From positions 2,232,001-2,296,000 of the forward strand of contig NZ_AP027732.1 in the NCBI RefSeq assembly GCF_030296615.1: a stretch of 64,000 nucleotides of DNA. Reading direction: 5' to 3'. The notes under the pieces are model-generated. The model worked only from the letters and a program-made list of their open reading frames with translations. It was not told the DNA's origin and did no database searches. The stretch comes from Frondihabitans sucicola (GTDB lineage: Bacteria; Actinomycetota; Actinomycetes; Actinomycetales; Microbacteriaceae). Of the stretch, positions 49,967-60,590 are shown in pieces. How positions within the stretch are numbered: the first letter of the stretch is position 1; the number at the start of each line of letters is the position of its first letter. Position numbers and translations under genes: made by a program.

Positions 49967-51684
49967 GTGATCGAAGACATCACCATTCGAGACCTCGGCG
50001 TCATCGGCCAGGCGACGCTCGACCTCGGCCCCGGCTTCACCGCCGTCACGGGCGAGACCGGCGCCGGCAAGACCATGGTCGTCTCCGCCCTCGGCCTCCT
50101 GCTCGGGCAGCGCGCCGACGGCGGCAGCGTCCGTTCCGGCAGCGCGCAGGCGGTCGTCGACGGCCGCTGGTCCGTGCCCGACGACGGCCCCGTCGCCGAG
50201 CGGGTCCGCGACGCGGGCGGCGACGTCGAAGACGGTGAGCTCTTCCTCAGCAGGATCGTCTCGGCCGAGGGCCGAAGCCGCGCCGTCGTCGGAGGGCGTA
50301 CCGCGCCCGTCGGGGTGCTCGGCGACCTCGCCGACCATCTCGTCGTCGTGCACGGCCAGTCGGAGCAGATCCGGCTCCGGTCGGCATCGGCCCAGCGCGC
50401 CGCGGTCGACGCTCACGGCGGTTCGGGTCTCGCCGAGGCGCTGGGCGCGTACCGGGCGGCCTTCGACGCATGGAAGTCGGCCGAGACCGAGCTCGCCGAG
50501 ATCACCGGCGACCGAGACGCGCGCGCGGCCGAGGCCGAGCGGCTGCGCGCGGCCATCGACGAGATCGAGGCGCTCGCACCCGTCGCCGGAGAAGATCTCG
50601 AGCTCGACGCCGCGGCAGAGAGGCTCAGCAATGTCGAAGACCTCCGGCTCGCCGCCGGGCTGGCCCACGAAGTGCTCTCGACCGATGCCATCGACGGCAC
50701 GCGCGACGTTCTCGGCCTCGTCGACGAGGCCCGCCGTCAGATCGAGCGCGTCGCCCAGCACGACCCCGAGCTCGGCGCCATCGGCGACCTGCTGACCGAG
50801 GTGAGCCTCCAGGTGTCCGAGACCTCGGCACGCCTGTCGAGCTACCTCGGTTCGCTCGACGCCGACGTGTCGCGCGAACTCGAGTCGGTGCAAGAGAGGC
50901 GGTCCGCTCTCGGCTCCCTGGTGCGCAAGTACGGGCCGACCCTCGACGACGCCATCGACCTGCTCGACACCGGCTCGGCCAGGCTGATGGAGCTCGACGG
51001 CGACGACGACCGGGTCGAGGCGCTCGCCGCCGAGGCCGCAGCCCAGCACGAGGAGGCGCGGCGCAGAGCGGGCGTCCTCAGCGACCTGCGCCGAGCGTCC
51101 GGAGAGGATCTGTCCAGGCGGGTGACCGACGAACTCGCCGCGCTCGCCATGGCCGGCGCCGAGCTGGTCGTCGAGGTGGGTCCGCGCGACGACCTCGGGA
51201 CGTCCGGCGCCGACACCGTCGAGCTCCTGCTCAAACCGCACTCGGGCAGCGAGCCGCGCCCGCTCGGCAAGGGGCGTCGGGCGGCGAGCTGTCCCGAGTC
51301 ATGCTCGCGATCGAAGTCGTCATGGCGGCGTCGAGCGACGTCCCGACCTTCGTGTTCGACGAGGTCGACGCCGGTGTCGGCGGCTCGGCCGCCATCGAGA
51401 TCGGTCGACGGCTCGCCCTCCTGGCCGAACGCGCCCAGGTGATCGTCGTGACGCACCTCGCGCAGGTCGCCGCTTTCGCGACGAACCATCTGCGCGTCGT
51501 CAAAGACGCGACAGGCGCCGTCACGGCGTCGAGCGTGCAGCAGCTCACCGGCGACGAACGGGTCGCCGAGATGGCCAGGCTGCTGTCCGGGCTGCCCGAC
51601 AGCGAGAGCGGTCTGGAGCACGCCCGTGAGCTCCTCGAGCTGGCGACGACACGCGCGGGCACGCCCACCGATACACGCTTGTAA
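49967..51684 (+). CDS. recN: DNA repair protein RecN (one probable base deletion)
   Basis: SMC-like ATPase acting early at double-strand breaks. N-terminal DLGPGFTAVTGETGAGKTMV is Walker A; a long coiled coil follows; the C-terminal half has the ABC signature GASGGELSRVMLAIE and Walker B PTFVFDEVDAGVGG. The signature is disrupted at GGGG 51271-51274 and restored by one G. Repaired length 572 aa. GTG 49967 is 7 nt after nadK. No SOS box is visible immediately upstream. Confidence 0.93.
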
Positions 51685-51707
51685 CGCGAGACGCTTCGAG
51701 GTGAACG

Positions 51708-53456
51708 ATGAGTGACGTAGGATGGAAGCCCGTGGTGGTCAATCAGAACTCGGTTCCCAGCGGCACGCGTGTCGGTCAAAACGACACATCGAAAGTCACG
51801 AAGCACATCTTCGTCACCGGCGGCGTCGTCTCCTCTCTCGGCAAAGGCCTCACGGCCGCCAGCCTCGGCAATCTGCTCACGGCGCGCGGGCTGCGGGTCG
51901 TCATGCAGAAGCTCGACCCGTACCTCAACGTCGATCCGGGCACGATGAACCCGTTCCAGCACGGTGAGGTCTTCGTCACCGACGACGGCGCCGAGACCGA
52001 CCTCGACATCGGGCACTACGAGCGCTTCCTCGACATCAACCTGAACCAGGGCGCCAACGTCACGACCGGTCAGATCTACTCGACCGTCATCGCGAAGGAG
52101 CGCCGCGGCGAGTACCTCGGCGACACCGTCCAGGTCATCCCGCACATCACCGACGAGATCAAGCGTCGCATGCGCCTGCAGGCGTCCGACGAACCGCAAC
52201 CGGACGTCATCATCACCGAGGTCGGCGGCACGGTCGGCGACATCGAGAGCCAGCCGTTCCTCGAATCGGCTCGCCAGGTGCGCCACGAGCTCGGCCGCAA
52301 GAACGTCTTCTTCGTGCACGTCTCGCTGGTTCCCTTCATGGGCGCCTCCGGCGAGCAGAAGACGAAGCCGACCCAGCACTCCGTCGCGGCCCTCCGCGCC
52401 ATCGGCATCCAGCCGGACGCCCTGGTGCTCCGCAGTGATCGCCCCGTCACCGAGTCCAACCGTCGCAAGATCGCCCTCATGTGCGACGTCGATGAAGACG
52501 CCGTCGTGAACGCGCGCGACGTGCCGAGCATCTACGAGATCCCGGCCATGCTCAACGAGCAGGGGCTCGACGCCTACCTCATCGAGCACCTGGGTCTCGA
52601 CAAGGCCGGCGCCGTCGACTGGAGCGGCTGGAGCCCGATCCTGTCCGCCGTCCACGACCCCAAGCACGAGGTGACCATCGGCCTGGTCGGCAAGTACATC
52701 GACCTGCCCGACGCCTACCTCAGCGTCACCGAGGCCCTGAAGGCCGGGGGCTTCGCCCAGCAGACGAAGGTCTCGCTGCGCTGGATCCCGTCCGACGACT
52801 GCGAGACTCCGGAGGGCGCCGCGAAGGCGCTCGGCGAGCTCGACGGCATCTGCGTGCCGGGCGGCTTCGGCATCCGCGGCATCGAGGGCAAGCTTGGCGC
52901 ACTCCGCTTCGCTCGTGAGAACGGCGTCCCCGCCCTCGGCCTGTGCCTCGGGTTGCAGTGCATGGTGATCGAGTACGCCCGCAACAAGGTCGGCCTGAGC
53001 GACGCCTCGTCGTCCGAGTTCGACCCCGACACCGACTACCCCGTCATCGCGACGATGGCCGAGCAGGTCGAGATCATCGCCGACGGCGATCTCGGCGGCA
53101 CCATGCGCCTCGGGCTGTACCCCGCCGCGCTCCTGCCCGGGTCGCTGGCCGCCGAGGTCTACGGTTCCGAGCTCGTCGAAGAGCGTCACCGTCACCGCTA
53201 CGAGGTCAACAACCACTACCGCGAGCAGATCGCCGACGCCGGCATGGTCTTCTCGGGCACCTCGCCCGACGGCCACCTCGTCGAGTACGTCGAGCTCGAC
53301 CGAGCGGAGCACCCCTACTACATCGGCACGCAGGCGCACCCCGAGCTGCGTTCGCGTCCGAATCACGCGCACCCGCTGTTCGCCGGCCTCGTCTCGGCCG
53401 CGCTCGAGCGCCAGAACGCGACGCGCCTGTTCGAGGTAGCCGACAGTGCCCGCTGA
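51708..53456 (+). CDS. pyrG: CTP synthase
   Basis: 582-aa enzyme aminating UTP to CTP with glutamine. The synthetase domain starts [14 protein letters not shown] at [23 protein letters not shown] and includes [32 protein letters not shown]. The glutaminase domain has Cys in [15 protein letters not shown] and His/Glu in [12 protein letters not shown] 51708 has GAGGTG 4 nt upstream; a GTG at 51732, 8 nt after TAGGAT (51718-51723), is an alternative leaderless start that trims the non-conserved N terminus. Confidence 0.95.
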   Translation: MSDVGWKPVVVNQNSVPSGTRVGQNDTSKVTKHIFVTGGVVSSLGKGLTAASLGNLLTARGLRVVMQKLDPYLNVDPGTMNPFQHGEVFVTDDGAETDLDIGHYERFLDINLNQGANVTTGQIYSTVIAKERRGEYLGDTVQVIPHITDEIKRRMRLQASDEPQPDVIITEVGGTVGDIESQPFLESARQVRHELGRKNVFFVHVSLVPFMGASGEQKTKPTQHSVAALRAIGIQPDALVLRSDRPVTESNRRKIALMCDVDEDAVVNARDVPSIYEIPAMLNEQGLDAYLIEHLGLDKAGAVDWSGWSPILSAVHDPKHEVTIGLVGKYIDLPDAYLSVTEALKAGGFAQQTKVSLRWIPSDDCETPEGAAKALGELDGICVPGGFGIRGIEGKLGALRFARENGVPALGLCLGLQCMVIEYARNKVGLSDASSSEFDPDTDYPVIATMAEQVEIIADGDLGGTMRLGLYPAALLPGSLAAEVYGSELVEERHRHRYEVNNHYREQIADAGMVFSGTSPDGHLVEYVELDRAEHPYYIGTQAHPELRSRPNHAHPLFAGLVSAALERQNATRLFEVADSAR

Positions 53457-54039
53457 GTCGCAGGATCCCGTGTCCGGCCTTCTCCACGACGACGACTTCG
53501 ACGTCACGATCACGTCGTCCGACGTCGTCTTCCAGGGCGCCGTCTGGAGCGTGAAGCGAGAAGCGTTCCAGTACGGCGACTCCACGATCAAGCGTGAGTT
53601 CGTCGCGCACACGGGAGCCGTCGCCGTCCTGGTGCAAGACGACGACGGGCGCGTCCTGATCATCAAGCAGTACCGGCATCCCGTGCGGTCGCGCGACTGG
53701 GAGCTCCCGGCCGGGCTGCTCGACATCCCCGGCGAAGAGCCGCTGGTGGCGGCGAAGCGCGAGCTCGCCGAAGAAGCCGATCTCGAGGCGTCCGACTGGC
53801 AGCCTCTCGTGACGTTCAACACGACGCCGGGCGGCAGCAACGAGCGCCTGTTCGTGTTCTCGGCGACCGGAGCCTCCGCGACGTCGGAGGCGTTCGAGCG
53901 GGAGGCCGAGGAGGCCGACATCGAGAAGCGCTGGGTCGAGCTCGACGACATCGTCACGGGCGTGCTCGAGGGGCGCCTGCACAACTCGATCCTGTCGATC
54001 GCCGCCCTGGCCCTGCAGGCCAAACGCTCTCGGTCCTAG
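53446..54039 (+). CDS. NUDIX hydrolase, ADP-ribose pyrophosphatase-like
   Basis: 197-aa protein hydrolysing a nucleoside diphosphate derivative, most likely ADP-ribose by similarity to NudF types. The Nudix box reads [26 protein letters not shown], with the final Gly replaced by Ala. [21 protein letters not shown] is the usual strand before it. GTG 53446 overlaps pyrG by 11 bp. The pyrG-nudix-xerD order is conserved in actinobacteria. Confidence 0.9.
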   Translation: MPAESQDPVSGLLHDDDFDVTITSSDVVFQGAVWSVKREAFQYGDSTIKREFVAHTGAVAVLVQDDDGRVLIIKQYRHPVRSRDWELPAGLLDIPGEEPLVAAKRELAEEADLEASDWQPLVTFNTTPGGSNERLFVFSATGASATSEAFEREAEEADIEKRWVELDDIVTGVLEGRLHNSILSIAALALQAKRSRS

Positions 54040-54134
54040 TGCGCAACACGCCGCTCACGGTCGGTTCGAACGGCTGTGTGCGCATGACGAACCTCGCCGG
54101 GAAGGAGAGCGGAGCGAGACCGGGAGTCACGCTC

Positions 54135-54140
54135 TAGCCT
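54135..54140 (+). promoter_or_regulatory. -10 hexamer TAGCCT for xerD
   Basis: TAGCCT ends 6 nt before ATG 54147, a leaderless arrangement. Confidence 0.5.
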
Positions 54141-54146
54141 GGGGCC

Positions 54147-55130
54147 ATGACCTCTCTGGCCGACGCCGTGAGCCGCTATCTGCGGCACGTGACGGTCGAA
54201 CGCGGGCTCTCCCCGCACACGGTGGCCGCGTATCGGCGCGACCTCGCGCTCTACGCGACGTTCCTCGAACAGCGCGGGGTGCAGGATCCTGCCGGGGTCA
54301 CCGGTGCGGACGTCGCCGAGTTCCCGACGGCCTTGGCCACGCGCGAATCTCCCCTCGGGGCCTCGTCGATCGCGCGGGTGGTGTCGAGCGTCAAGGGGTT
54401 CCACCGCTTCGTCGCGGAGGAGGGCCTGGTCGACGACGACGTGACGACGACGACTCGACCACCCAAGCTTCCCGCGCGGCTTCCCAAGGCGATCTCGATC
54501 TCGCAGGTCGAGGCCCTGCTCGCGGCGACGGACGGTGACGAACCGACGCGGCTCCGCGACAAAGCACTGCTCGAGCTCCTGTACGCCACCGGTGCGCGCG
54601 TGTCGGAGGCGGTGTCGTTGAACGTCGACGACGTCATCGAGGGCGATGTCGTGCGACTCTTCGGCAAGGGCAACAAGCAGCGGATCGTCCCGCTCGGCAG
54701 CTATGCGCGCCGGGCCATCGACGCGTACCTGGTGCGCGTGCGGCCCCTCTTCTCCGCGCGGGGGAGCGCCACGCCCGCGCTCTTCCTCGGCACGCGCGGC
54801 GCGCGTGTCTCGCGGCAGAACGCGTGGCTCATCATCCAGGCCGCGGCGTCGCGCGCCGGCCTGCCGATGGAGGTCTCGCCGCACACCCTGCGCCATTCGT
54901 TCGCCACGCACCTGCTCGAGGGCGGCGCCGACGTCCGCGTCGTGCAGGAGCTCCTCGGCCACGCCTCCGTCGCGACCACCCAGATCTACACGCTCGTCAC
55001 CGCCGACGCCCTCCGAGACGCGTACGGGCAGGCGCACCCGAGGGCCCGCTGGCGGCCGGGGGAGCGCGAGGCGCGCGCGGTCGACGAGGCCCGTGCTACC
55101 GAGGCCGGCGCGACAGCACCCACCGCCTGA
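54147..55130 (+). CDS. xerD: Site-specific tyrosine recombinase XerD
   Basis: 327-aa recombinase resolving chromosome dimers at dif with XerC, activated by FtsK encoded at the left of the window. An N-terminal SAM-like domain (VERGLSPHTVAAYRRDL) is followed by the catalytic domain: Arg in ATGARVSEAVSL, His-x-x-Arg in HTLRHSFATHLLEGG, second His in LGHASVATTQ and the nucleophile Tyr in IYT. About 20 extra residues follow the usual end. XerD rather than XerC is chosen from its place before parA-scpA. Confidence 0.92.
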   Translation: MTSLADAVSRYLRHVTVERGLSPHTVAAYRRDLALYATFLEQRGVQDPAGVTGADVAEFPTALATRESPLGASSIARVVSSVKGFHRFVAEEGLVDDDVTTTTRPPKLPARLPKAISISQVEALLAATDGDEPTRLRDKALLELLYATGARVSEAVSLNVDDVIEGDVVRLFGKGNKQRIVPLGSYARRAIDAYLVRVRPLFSARGSATPALFLGTRGARVSRQNAWLIIQAAASRAGLPMEVSPHTLRHSFATHLLEGGADVRVVQELLGHASVATTQIYTLVTADALRDAYGQAHPRARWRPGEREARAVDEARATEAGATAPTA

Positions 55131-55185
55131 CGGAGCGAAACGAGACGGGCCGGAGGAGTGCCCGGGGCGGACGGACGCACGCCGG

Positions 55186-55191
55186 TACGAT
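55186..55191 (+). promoter_or_regulatory. -10 hexamer TACGAT for parA
   Basis: TACGAT ends 6 nt before GTG 55198. Confidence 0.55.
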
Positions 55192-55197
55192 AGCGGG

Positions 55198-56088
55198 GTG
55201 AGTACGACGCCGAACCCGAGCACCGACGACCGCGCGGCACAGGCCCCGACGGCCCTGGGGCCGACCGGTCGACCCGTCACGCGTTTCCCCGTGCCCGCCG
55301 AGCTCGACAGCACGGGGCCGGCACGCATCATCTCCCTCTGCAACCAGAAGGGCGGCGTCGGCAAGACGACGACCACCATCAACCTGGGCGCATCCCTCGC
55401 CGAGTACGGCCGCAAGGTGCTCGCCGTCGACTTCGACCCGCAGGGCGCCCTCAGCGCAGGCCTCGGTGTCAAGACGCACGACGTCCCCACCATCTACGAC
55501 CTCGTCATCGGCACCGTCAAAGACCCTCGCGAGGTCATCCAGGGCACGGGAGTTCCCGGGCTCGACGTGATCCCGGCGAACATCGACCTGTCGGCGGCCG
55601 AGGTGCATCTCGTCAACGAGGTCGCGCGCGAGCAGATCCTGGCGCGCGTTCTCCGCAAGGTCCGCGACGACTACGACGTGATCCTGATCGACTGCCAGCC
55701 GTCGCTCGGCATCCTGACCGTCAATGCGCTGACCGCTGCCCACGGCGTCCTCATCCCGCTCGAGTGCGAGTTCTTCGCGCTCCGCGGCGTCGCGCTGCTC
55801 GTCGAGACCATCGACAAGGTGCGCGATCGGCTCAACGAAGACATTCAGCTCGACGGGATCCTGCCGACCATGTACGACTCGCGCACGCTGCACAGCCGCG
55901 AGGTGCTCGAGCGGGTCGTCGACGCATTCGGCGACAGCGTTCTCGAGACGGTCATCACGCGCACCGTGAAGTTCCCCGACGCCTCCGTCGCGGCATCGCC
56001 GATCAACCAGTTCGCGCCGTCGCACCCGGCCGCCGAGGCCTACCGCCAGTTGGCGAGAGAGCTGATCGCCCGTGGCGCCGCAGCCTGA
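55198..56088 (+). CDS. parA: ParA family ATPase (Soj-like)
   Basis: 296-aa deviant Walker ATPase. Walker A is CNQKGGVGKTTTTINLGASLA, then AVDFDPQGALSAGLG and VILIDCQPSLGILTVNAL. This is the second ParA of actinobacteria, linked to scpA/scpB rather than to parB near oriC, so its partner may be the condensin loader or another cargo; no parB follows. GTG 55198 is leaderless by position. It overlaps scpA by 17 bp. Confidence 0.9.
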   Translation: MSTTPNPSTDDRAAQAPTALGPTGRPVTRFPVPAELDSTGPARIISLCNQKGGVGKTTTTINLGASLAEYGRKVLAVDFDPQGALSAGLGVKTHDVPTIYDLVIGTVKDPREVIQGTGVPGLDVIPANIDLSAAEVHLVNEVAREQILARVLRKVRDDYDVILIDCQPSLGILTVNALTAAHGVLIPLECEFFALRGVALLVETIDKVRDRLNEDIQLDGILPTMYDSRTLHSREVLERVVDAFGDSVLETVITRTVKFPDASVAASPINQFAPSHPAAEAYRQLARELIARGAAA

Positions 56089-56929
56089 CGCGTCCCGCGG
56101 CCTCGAGAGCGGCGTCGACGTCGCCGCCGACGTCGAGCCATCGACCGACACCTCCTTCACCGTCAGCCTGAGCAACTTCTCCGGCCCGTTCGACCTGCTC
56201 CTGTCGCTGATCACCAAGCGCGAGATGGACATCACCGAGATCGCCCTGAGCGCCGTCACCGACGAATTCCTGTCGTACCTGCGAGGCCTCGACTCCGATG
56301 AAGAGCTCGACAAGGCGAGCGAGTTCCTGGTCGTCGCCGCAACGCTCCTCGACCTCAAGGTCGCGGGCCTGCTGCCCCAGGGCGAGCTCGTCGACGCCGA
56401 AGACGTCGCCCTGCTCGAGGCGCGCGACCTCTTGTTCGCGCGACTGCTGCAGTACCGCGCGTTCAAGCAGGCCGCCGAGTGGTTCGCCACCCGAGGCGAG
56501 GCCGAGGGCGACCGTCACGCCCGCAGCGTCCGGCTCGAGCAGAAGTACCGCGTCTCGACACCCGAACTCGTCTGGACCCTGTCCGTCGACGACTTCGCCG
56601 CGCTCGCCGCGATGGCGATGACGCCGCGCGAGGTGCCGACCGTCGGGCTCGACCACCTGCACGCGCCGCTCGTCAGCATCCGTGAGCAGGCCGCGATCGT
56701 CGTCTCCATGCTGCGCCGCGGCGCCGTCATGAGCTTCCGCGAACTGGTCGACGGGATCGACGTGAAGGGCGTCGTCGTGGCGCGATTCCTCGCGATCCTG
56801 GAGCTCTATCGGGGCGCGTCCCTGAGCTTCGAGCAGCTCGAGCCGCTCGGCGAACTCAGTATTCGCTGGACCGCCGAACACTGGACCGAAGAGAACCTCG
56901 CCAACCTGGGGGCCGACTATGACGGATGA
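56072..56929 (+). CDS. scpA: Segregation and condensation protein A
   Basis: 285-aa kleisin bridging SMC heads. The family opening FTVSLSNFSGPFDLLLSLITKREMDITEIALS follows about 25 flexible residues, and the C-terminal winged helix includes VVVARFLAILELYRGASLSFEQLEPLGEL. GTG 56072 lies inside the end of parA. Its stop overlaps scpB. smc itself is outside this window. Confidence 0.93.
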   Translation: MAPQPDASRGLESGVDVAADVEPSTDTSFTVSLSNFSGPFDLLLSLITKREMDITEIALSAVTDEFLSYLRGLDSDEELDKASEFLVVAATLLDLKVAGLLPQGELVDAEDVALLEARDLLFARLLQYRAFKQAAEWFATRGEAEGDRHARSVRLEQKYRVSTPELVWTLSVDDFAALAAMAMTPREVPTVGLDHLHAPLVSIREQAAIVVSMLRRGAVMSFRELVDGIDVKGVVVARFLAILELYRGASLSFEQLEPLGELSIRWTAEHWTEENLANLGADYDG

Positions 56930-57548
56930 ACAGGATCCCGGGGAGGGCGCGACCGGCGCTCCCTCGACGCCCCCACCCGGCGTGCCGATCGCACGCACCC
57001 TCGAGGCGATCCTGATGGTCGCCGACGAACCGCAGAGCCTCGTCTCGCTCGCCACCGCCATCGGTGCTCCCGTGCCCGCGGTCCGCCAGGCCGTGGAGAC
57101 GCTCGTGGCCGACTTCGACGGCGTCGACGGCGGTGACGGGCAGCCTGGCATCCGCCGTGGCTTCGAGCTCCGCGAAGTCGGAGGCGGCTGGCGCTTCTAC
57201 GTGCGCGAAGAATTCGACCCGATCGTCCGCGACTTCGTGCTCACGCAGAACCCCACGCGCCTCTCACAGGCCGCGCTCGAGACGCTCGCCGTGATCGCCT
57301 ACAAGCAGCCGATCACCCGCGGAGCGATCGCTCAGATCCGGGCCGTCAACGTCGACAGCGTGGTCCGCACCCTCCTCGGCCGCGGTCTGATCACCGAGTC
57401 CTTCACCGACGCCGAGACCGGCGCGATCAACTACGAGACGACCGAGCTTCTGCTGACGCACCTCGGAATCAACTCCATCGACGAGCTGCCGCTGATCTCA
57501 CCGCTGCTCTCCGATGGTTCAGGAGGCTTCGGCGATGGCAGCGAATAG
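56919..57548 (+). CDS. scpB: Segregation and condensation protein B
   Basis: 209-aa winged-helix protein that dimerises and binds ScpA. Motifs: LEAILMVADEPQSLVSLATAIG, GFELREVGGGWRFYVREEF and the helix SQAALETLAVIAYKQPITRGAIAQIRAVNVDSVVRTLL. ATG 56919 overlaps scpA by 11 bp, so ScpA and ScpB are made together. Confidence 0.94.
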   Translation: MTDEQDPGEGATGAPSTPPPGVPIARTLEAILMVADEPQSLVSLATAIGAPVPAVRQAVETLVADFDGVDGGDGQPGIRRGFELREVGGGWRFYVREEFDPIVRDFVLTQNPTRLSQAALETLAVIAYKQPITRGAIAQIRAVNVDSVVRTLLGRGLITESFTDAETGAINYETTELLLTHLGINSIDELPLISPLLSDGSGGFGDGSE

Positions 57549-58686
57549 CAACGACAAGGGCCCGCAGGATCCCGCGCCCTCCCAGGGCGAGCGCCTCCAG
57601 AAGGTCATGGCCGCGGCCGGTATCGCCAGCCGCCGGGTCTCCGAAGACCTGATCGCCGCGGGCCGCGTCACGGTCAACGGCGTCGTCGTCACCGAACCGG
57701 GCCGGCGCGTCGACCCCGCGGTGGATCAGGTGGTCGTCGACGGCCAGGCGGTCCAGCTCGACCCGTCGCGCCGCTACCTCATGCTCAACAAGCCCGTCGG
57801 CGTCGTGTCGTCGCTGCGCGACGAGCGCGGGCGCCCCGACCTCACCGAGTTCACGCGCCACTACGAGGAGCGACTGTTCAACGTCGGCCGCCTCGATGCG
57901 GAGACCAGCGGGCTCCTCATCCTCACCAACGACGGCGAGCTGGCTCACGTCCTCGCCCACCCGTCGTTCGGCGTGCTCAAGACGTACATCGCCAAGGTCG
58001 AGGGCTCGATCACCCCGGCGACGGTCAAGAAGCTCATCGCCGGCATCGAGCTCGACGACGGTGAGATCCACGCCGACTCCGCGCGCATCGTGGACCGCGG
58101 CTCCGGCAGCGCCGGTGGCACGAGCATCGTCGAGATCACCCTCCACTCCGGGCGCAACCGCATCGTCCGTCGCATGCTTGACGCCGTCGGGCACCCGGTC
58201 GTCGACCTGGTGCGCCGCCAGTTCGGCCCCCTGCACCTCGGCAGCCTCCGGATCGGCGAGGTCCGCGACCTGACCCGCGACGAGCTGGGCGAGATCCTGA
58301 CCATCGCTCGCGATGCCGGGCTCGGTTCCGTCACGATCACGGCCGCCGTCCAGGAGTCGCAAGACGACACGGGAGTCGAACTCGTCGCGGATGTCGACGA
58401 CGACGTCGCCGAGTCGGAGAAGGAGTACTACGACGAAGACGACGACGAGTACGAACCCGAACTCGACGCCCGGGACGAGAGCCGCCGCGGGCGTGCCGAA
58501 GGCGGCGACCGGGGCGGGCAGGATCGCCGCGTCCCCAAGAAGCAGTACGACAGCAACGGTGAGCGTCGCGTCGCCGTCAACGGCGATGTGACCGGTGGGC
58601 GGGCGGTCAAGGGCGACCAGGCCCCGAGCCGCCGCTCGCAGGTGCGGAAGCAGCAGGAGCAGCGCCGGCGCGGGAACGGCCGATGA
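57535..58686 (+). CDS. Pseudouridine synthase, RluB/RsuA family
   Basis: 383-aa enzyme forming pseudouridine in rRNA (RluB-type acts at 23S U2605). An S4 domain (about residues 17-65) precedes the catalytic domain with the Asp in GRLDAETSGLLILTNDGELAH. After about residue 285 comes a long charged tail, acidic then Arg/Gln-rich, not needed for catalysis. ATG 57535 is chosen for AGGAGG (57521-57526) 8 nt upstream; ATG 57514 would add seven residues. It overlaps scpB and tyrA. Confidence 0.92.
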   Translation: MAANSNDKGPQDPAPSQGERLQKVMAAAGIASRRVSEDLIAAGRVTVNGVVVTEPGRRVDPAVDQVVVDGQAVQLDPSRRYLMLNKPVGVVSSLRDERGRPDLTEFTRHYEERLFNVGRLDAETSGLLILTNDGELAHVLAHPSFGVLKTYIAKVEGSITPATVKKLIAGIELDDGEIHADSARIVDRGSGSAGGTSIVEITLHSGRNRIVRRMLDAVGHPVVDLVRRQFGPLHLGSLRIGEVRDLTRDELGEILTIARDAGLGSVTITAAVQESQDDTGVELVADVDDDVAESEKEYYDEDDDEYEPELDARDESRRGRAEGGDRGGQDRRVPKKQYDSNGERRVAVNGDVTGGRAVKGDQAPSRRSQVRKQQEQRRRGNGR

Positions 58687-59779
58687 CGGCCGGCGAGCCG
58701 CGACGCATCGACGGGACCGTCCGCATCGTCGGCTCCGGCCTCCTGGGCGCGAGCATCGGCCTCGCTCTGAGGCGCCAGTCGGTCGACGTCATCCTCGACG
58801 ACGTCTCGCCCGCGGCGCGGAACCTGGCCATCGACTACGGTGCCGGGCGCGCCCCGGCCGAGGGAGACGATCCTGCGCTGATCGTGGTCTGCGTCCCACC
58901 GGACGTCACCGCCGACATCGTCGAGCGCGAGCTCGCGGGCTACCCGAACGCCCTCGTCACCGACGTGGCCAGCGTGAAGGTCGCACCTCTCCGCGAACTC
59001 CGGCGGCGGGGAGCCGACGTCTCGCGCTACGTCGGCTCGCATCCCATGGCCGGGCGCGAGCGCGGTGGCCCGATCTCGGCGCGCGCCGACCTGTTCGTGG
59101 GCAGACCGTGGGTGATCGCCGGGCACGACGGCATCAGCTACAAGAAAGCGGCGCTGCTCGAAGACCTCATCCTCGACCTCGGCGCCACGCCGATCGAGAT
59201 GGCCCCGGAAGAGCACGACGCCGGAGTCGCCGTCGTGTCCCACTCGCCGCAGGTGATCGCGTCGCTGATGGCCGCACGGCTGCGCGACGCCCCCGACGCG
59301 GCACTCGGCCTCGCCGGGCAGGGCGTTCGCGACGTGACCAGGATCGCCTCGAGCGATCCTGCCCTCTGGGTCCAGATCCTCGGGGCGAACGCCGCGACGG
59401 TCGTCGACGTCCTGCGGGCCTTCCGCGGAGACCTGGATCGCGTGATCGACGCGCTCGAAGCGCCCGCGGATCCCGGCGCCCTGCGCACCCTGGCCGAGAG
59501 CATCGGGGCCGGCAACGCGGGGTCGCCCGGCTTCCGGGCAAGCACGGGCAGTCGAAGGTGTTCGCGCAGGTCGTGGTGCTCGTCGACGACACCCCGGGCC
59601 AGCTCGGTCGCCTCCTCACCGAGATGGGTGAGATCGGCGTGAACCTCGAAGACCTGCGGCTCGAGCACTCGCCCGGGGCGCAGTTCGGCCTGGCCGAGGT
59701 GAGCGTCGTGCCCGAACACGAAGAACGATTGATCGACGACCTGATCCGGCGCGGCTGGACCATTGCAGGAGCGGCATGA
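58683..59779 (+). CDS. tyrA: Prephenate dehydrogenase (one probable base deletion)
   Basis: NAD-dependent enzyme of tyrosine synthesis. Rossmann start [18 protein letters not shown], active-site [14 protein letters not shown] with the catalytic His, and a C-terminal ACT-like domain ([25 protein letters not shown]). The frame breaks at GGGG 59519-59522; one G restores [20 protein letters not shown]. Repaired length 365 aa. ATG 58683 overlaps the pseudouridine synthase stop; its own stop overlaps cmk (ATGA). Confidence 0.92.
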
Positions 59780-60557
59780 CGAACGACCCTCTCTTCCCGA
59801 CGTCCCGAACACGGCGGAGGGCATCGCCGACTTCACGGGCGACCTCTACGACCGGTACCGCGCGAGCGATCTCTACAAGCCGGTCGTGGTCGCCGTCGAC
59901 GGCCCGGCGGGCAGCGGCAAGTCGAGTGTGAGCCGTGCCGCGGCCAAGGCCCTCGGCTTCGACTACCAAGACACCGGGGCCGCGTACCGGGCCTTCGCTC
60001 TGCACGCCGTCCAGCAGAACGTCGATCTCGATGATCCTGCCGCTGTCGTGAAGACCCTGCCGACCTTCGCCTACGAGATCGGCATCGACCCCGACGACCA
60101 CTACGTCAGGGTCGACGGCGTCGACGTGACGGACGAGATCCGGACGCCGCGCGTGACGGCGTCGGTGGCGCACGTGGCGAAGCTGCCGGAGGTGCGCCAC
60201 TACCTCGTCGACCTGTTCCGGGGCATCATCGCGGGGACGTCGAAACCCGGCATCGTGACGGAGGGCCGCGACATCACGACCGTCGTCGCCCCGAACGCCC
60301 AGGTCAGGATCCTGCTCACCGCCTCGGAAGAGGCTAGAATGGCCAGGCGTTCCGCGGAGATCACGGGGCAGAGTGCCGAAGAAACAGCCCGGCAGCTGTC
60401 GAAACGAGACCAGCAGGACAGCAAGGTGGTCGATTTCATGACAGCCGCAGAAGGCGTCACGACTCTCGACTCCACCAATCTCGACTTCGATCAGACGGTT
60501 CAAGCCGTCGTCGAGCTCGTGCGTTCCATCGCCACGGCGCCTGTCGCCGAGGGCTGA
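59776..60557 (+). CDS. cmk: Cytidylate kinase (one probable base deletion)
   Basis: Phosphorylates CMP and dCMP. P-loop [31 protein letters not shown] and [11 protein letters not shown] are clear. The expected ATG 59776, overlapping the tyrA stop (ATGA), is one base out of frame with the rest; adding a C at CCC 59796-59798 gives [20 protein letters not shown] and 260 aa. Without repair, only a TTG at 59763 inside tyrA would serve as start. Followed by der, the usual partner. Confidence 0.9.
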
Positions 60558-60590
60558 GGGCCCGAGCCAGAACACTTAGAGGAGCCCACC

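Noticed and set aside
51231..54023. 930-codon open frame on the minus strand across recN, pyrG and the Nudix gene
   Set aside because: Antisense to three certain genes; composition is that of a high-GC shadow frame with no domain.
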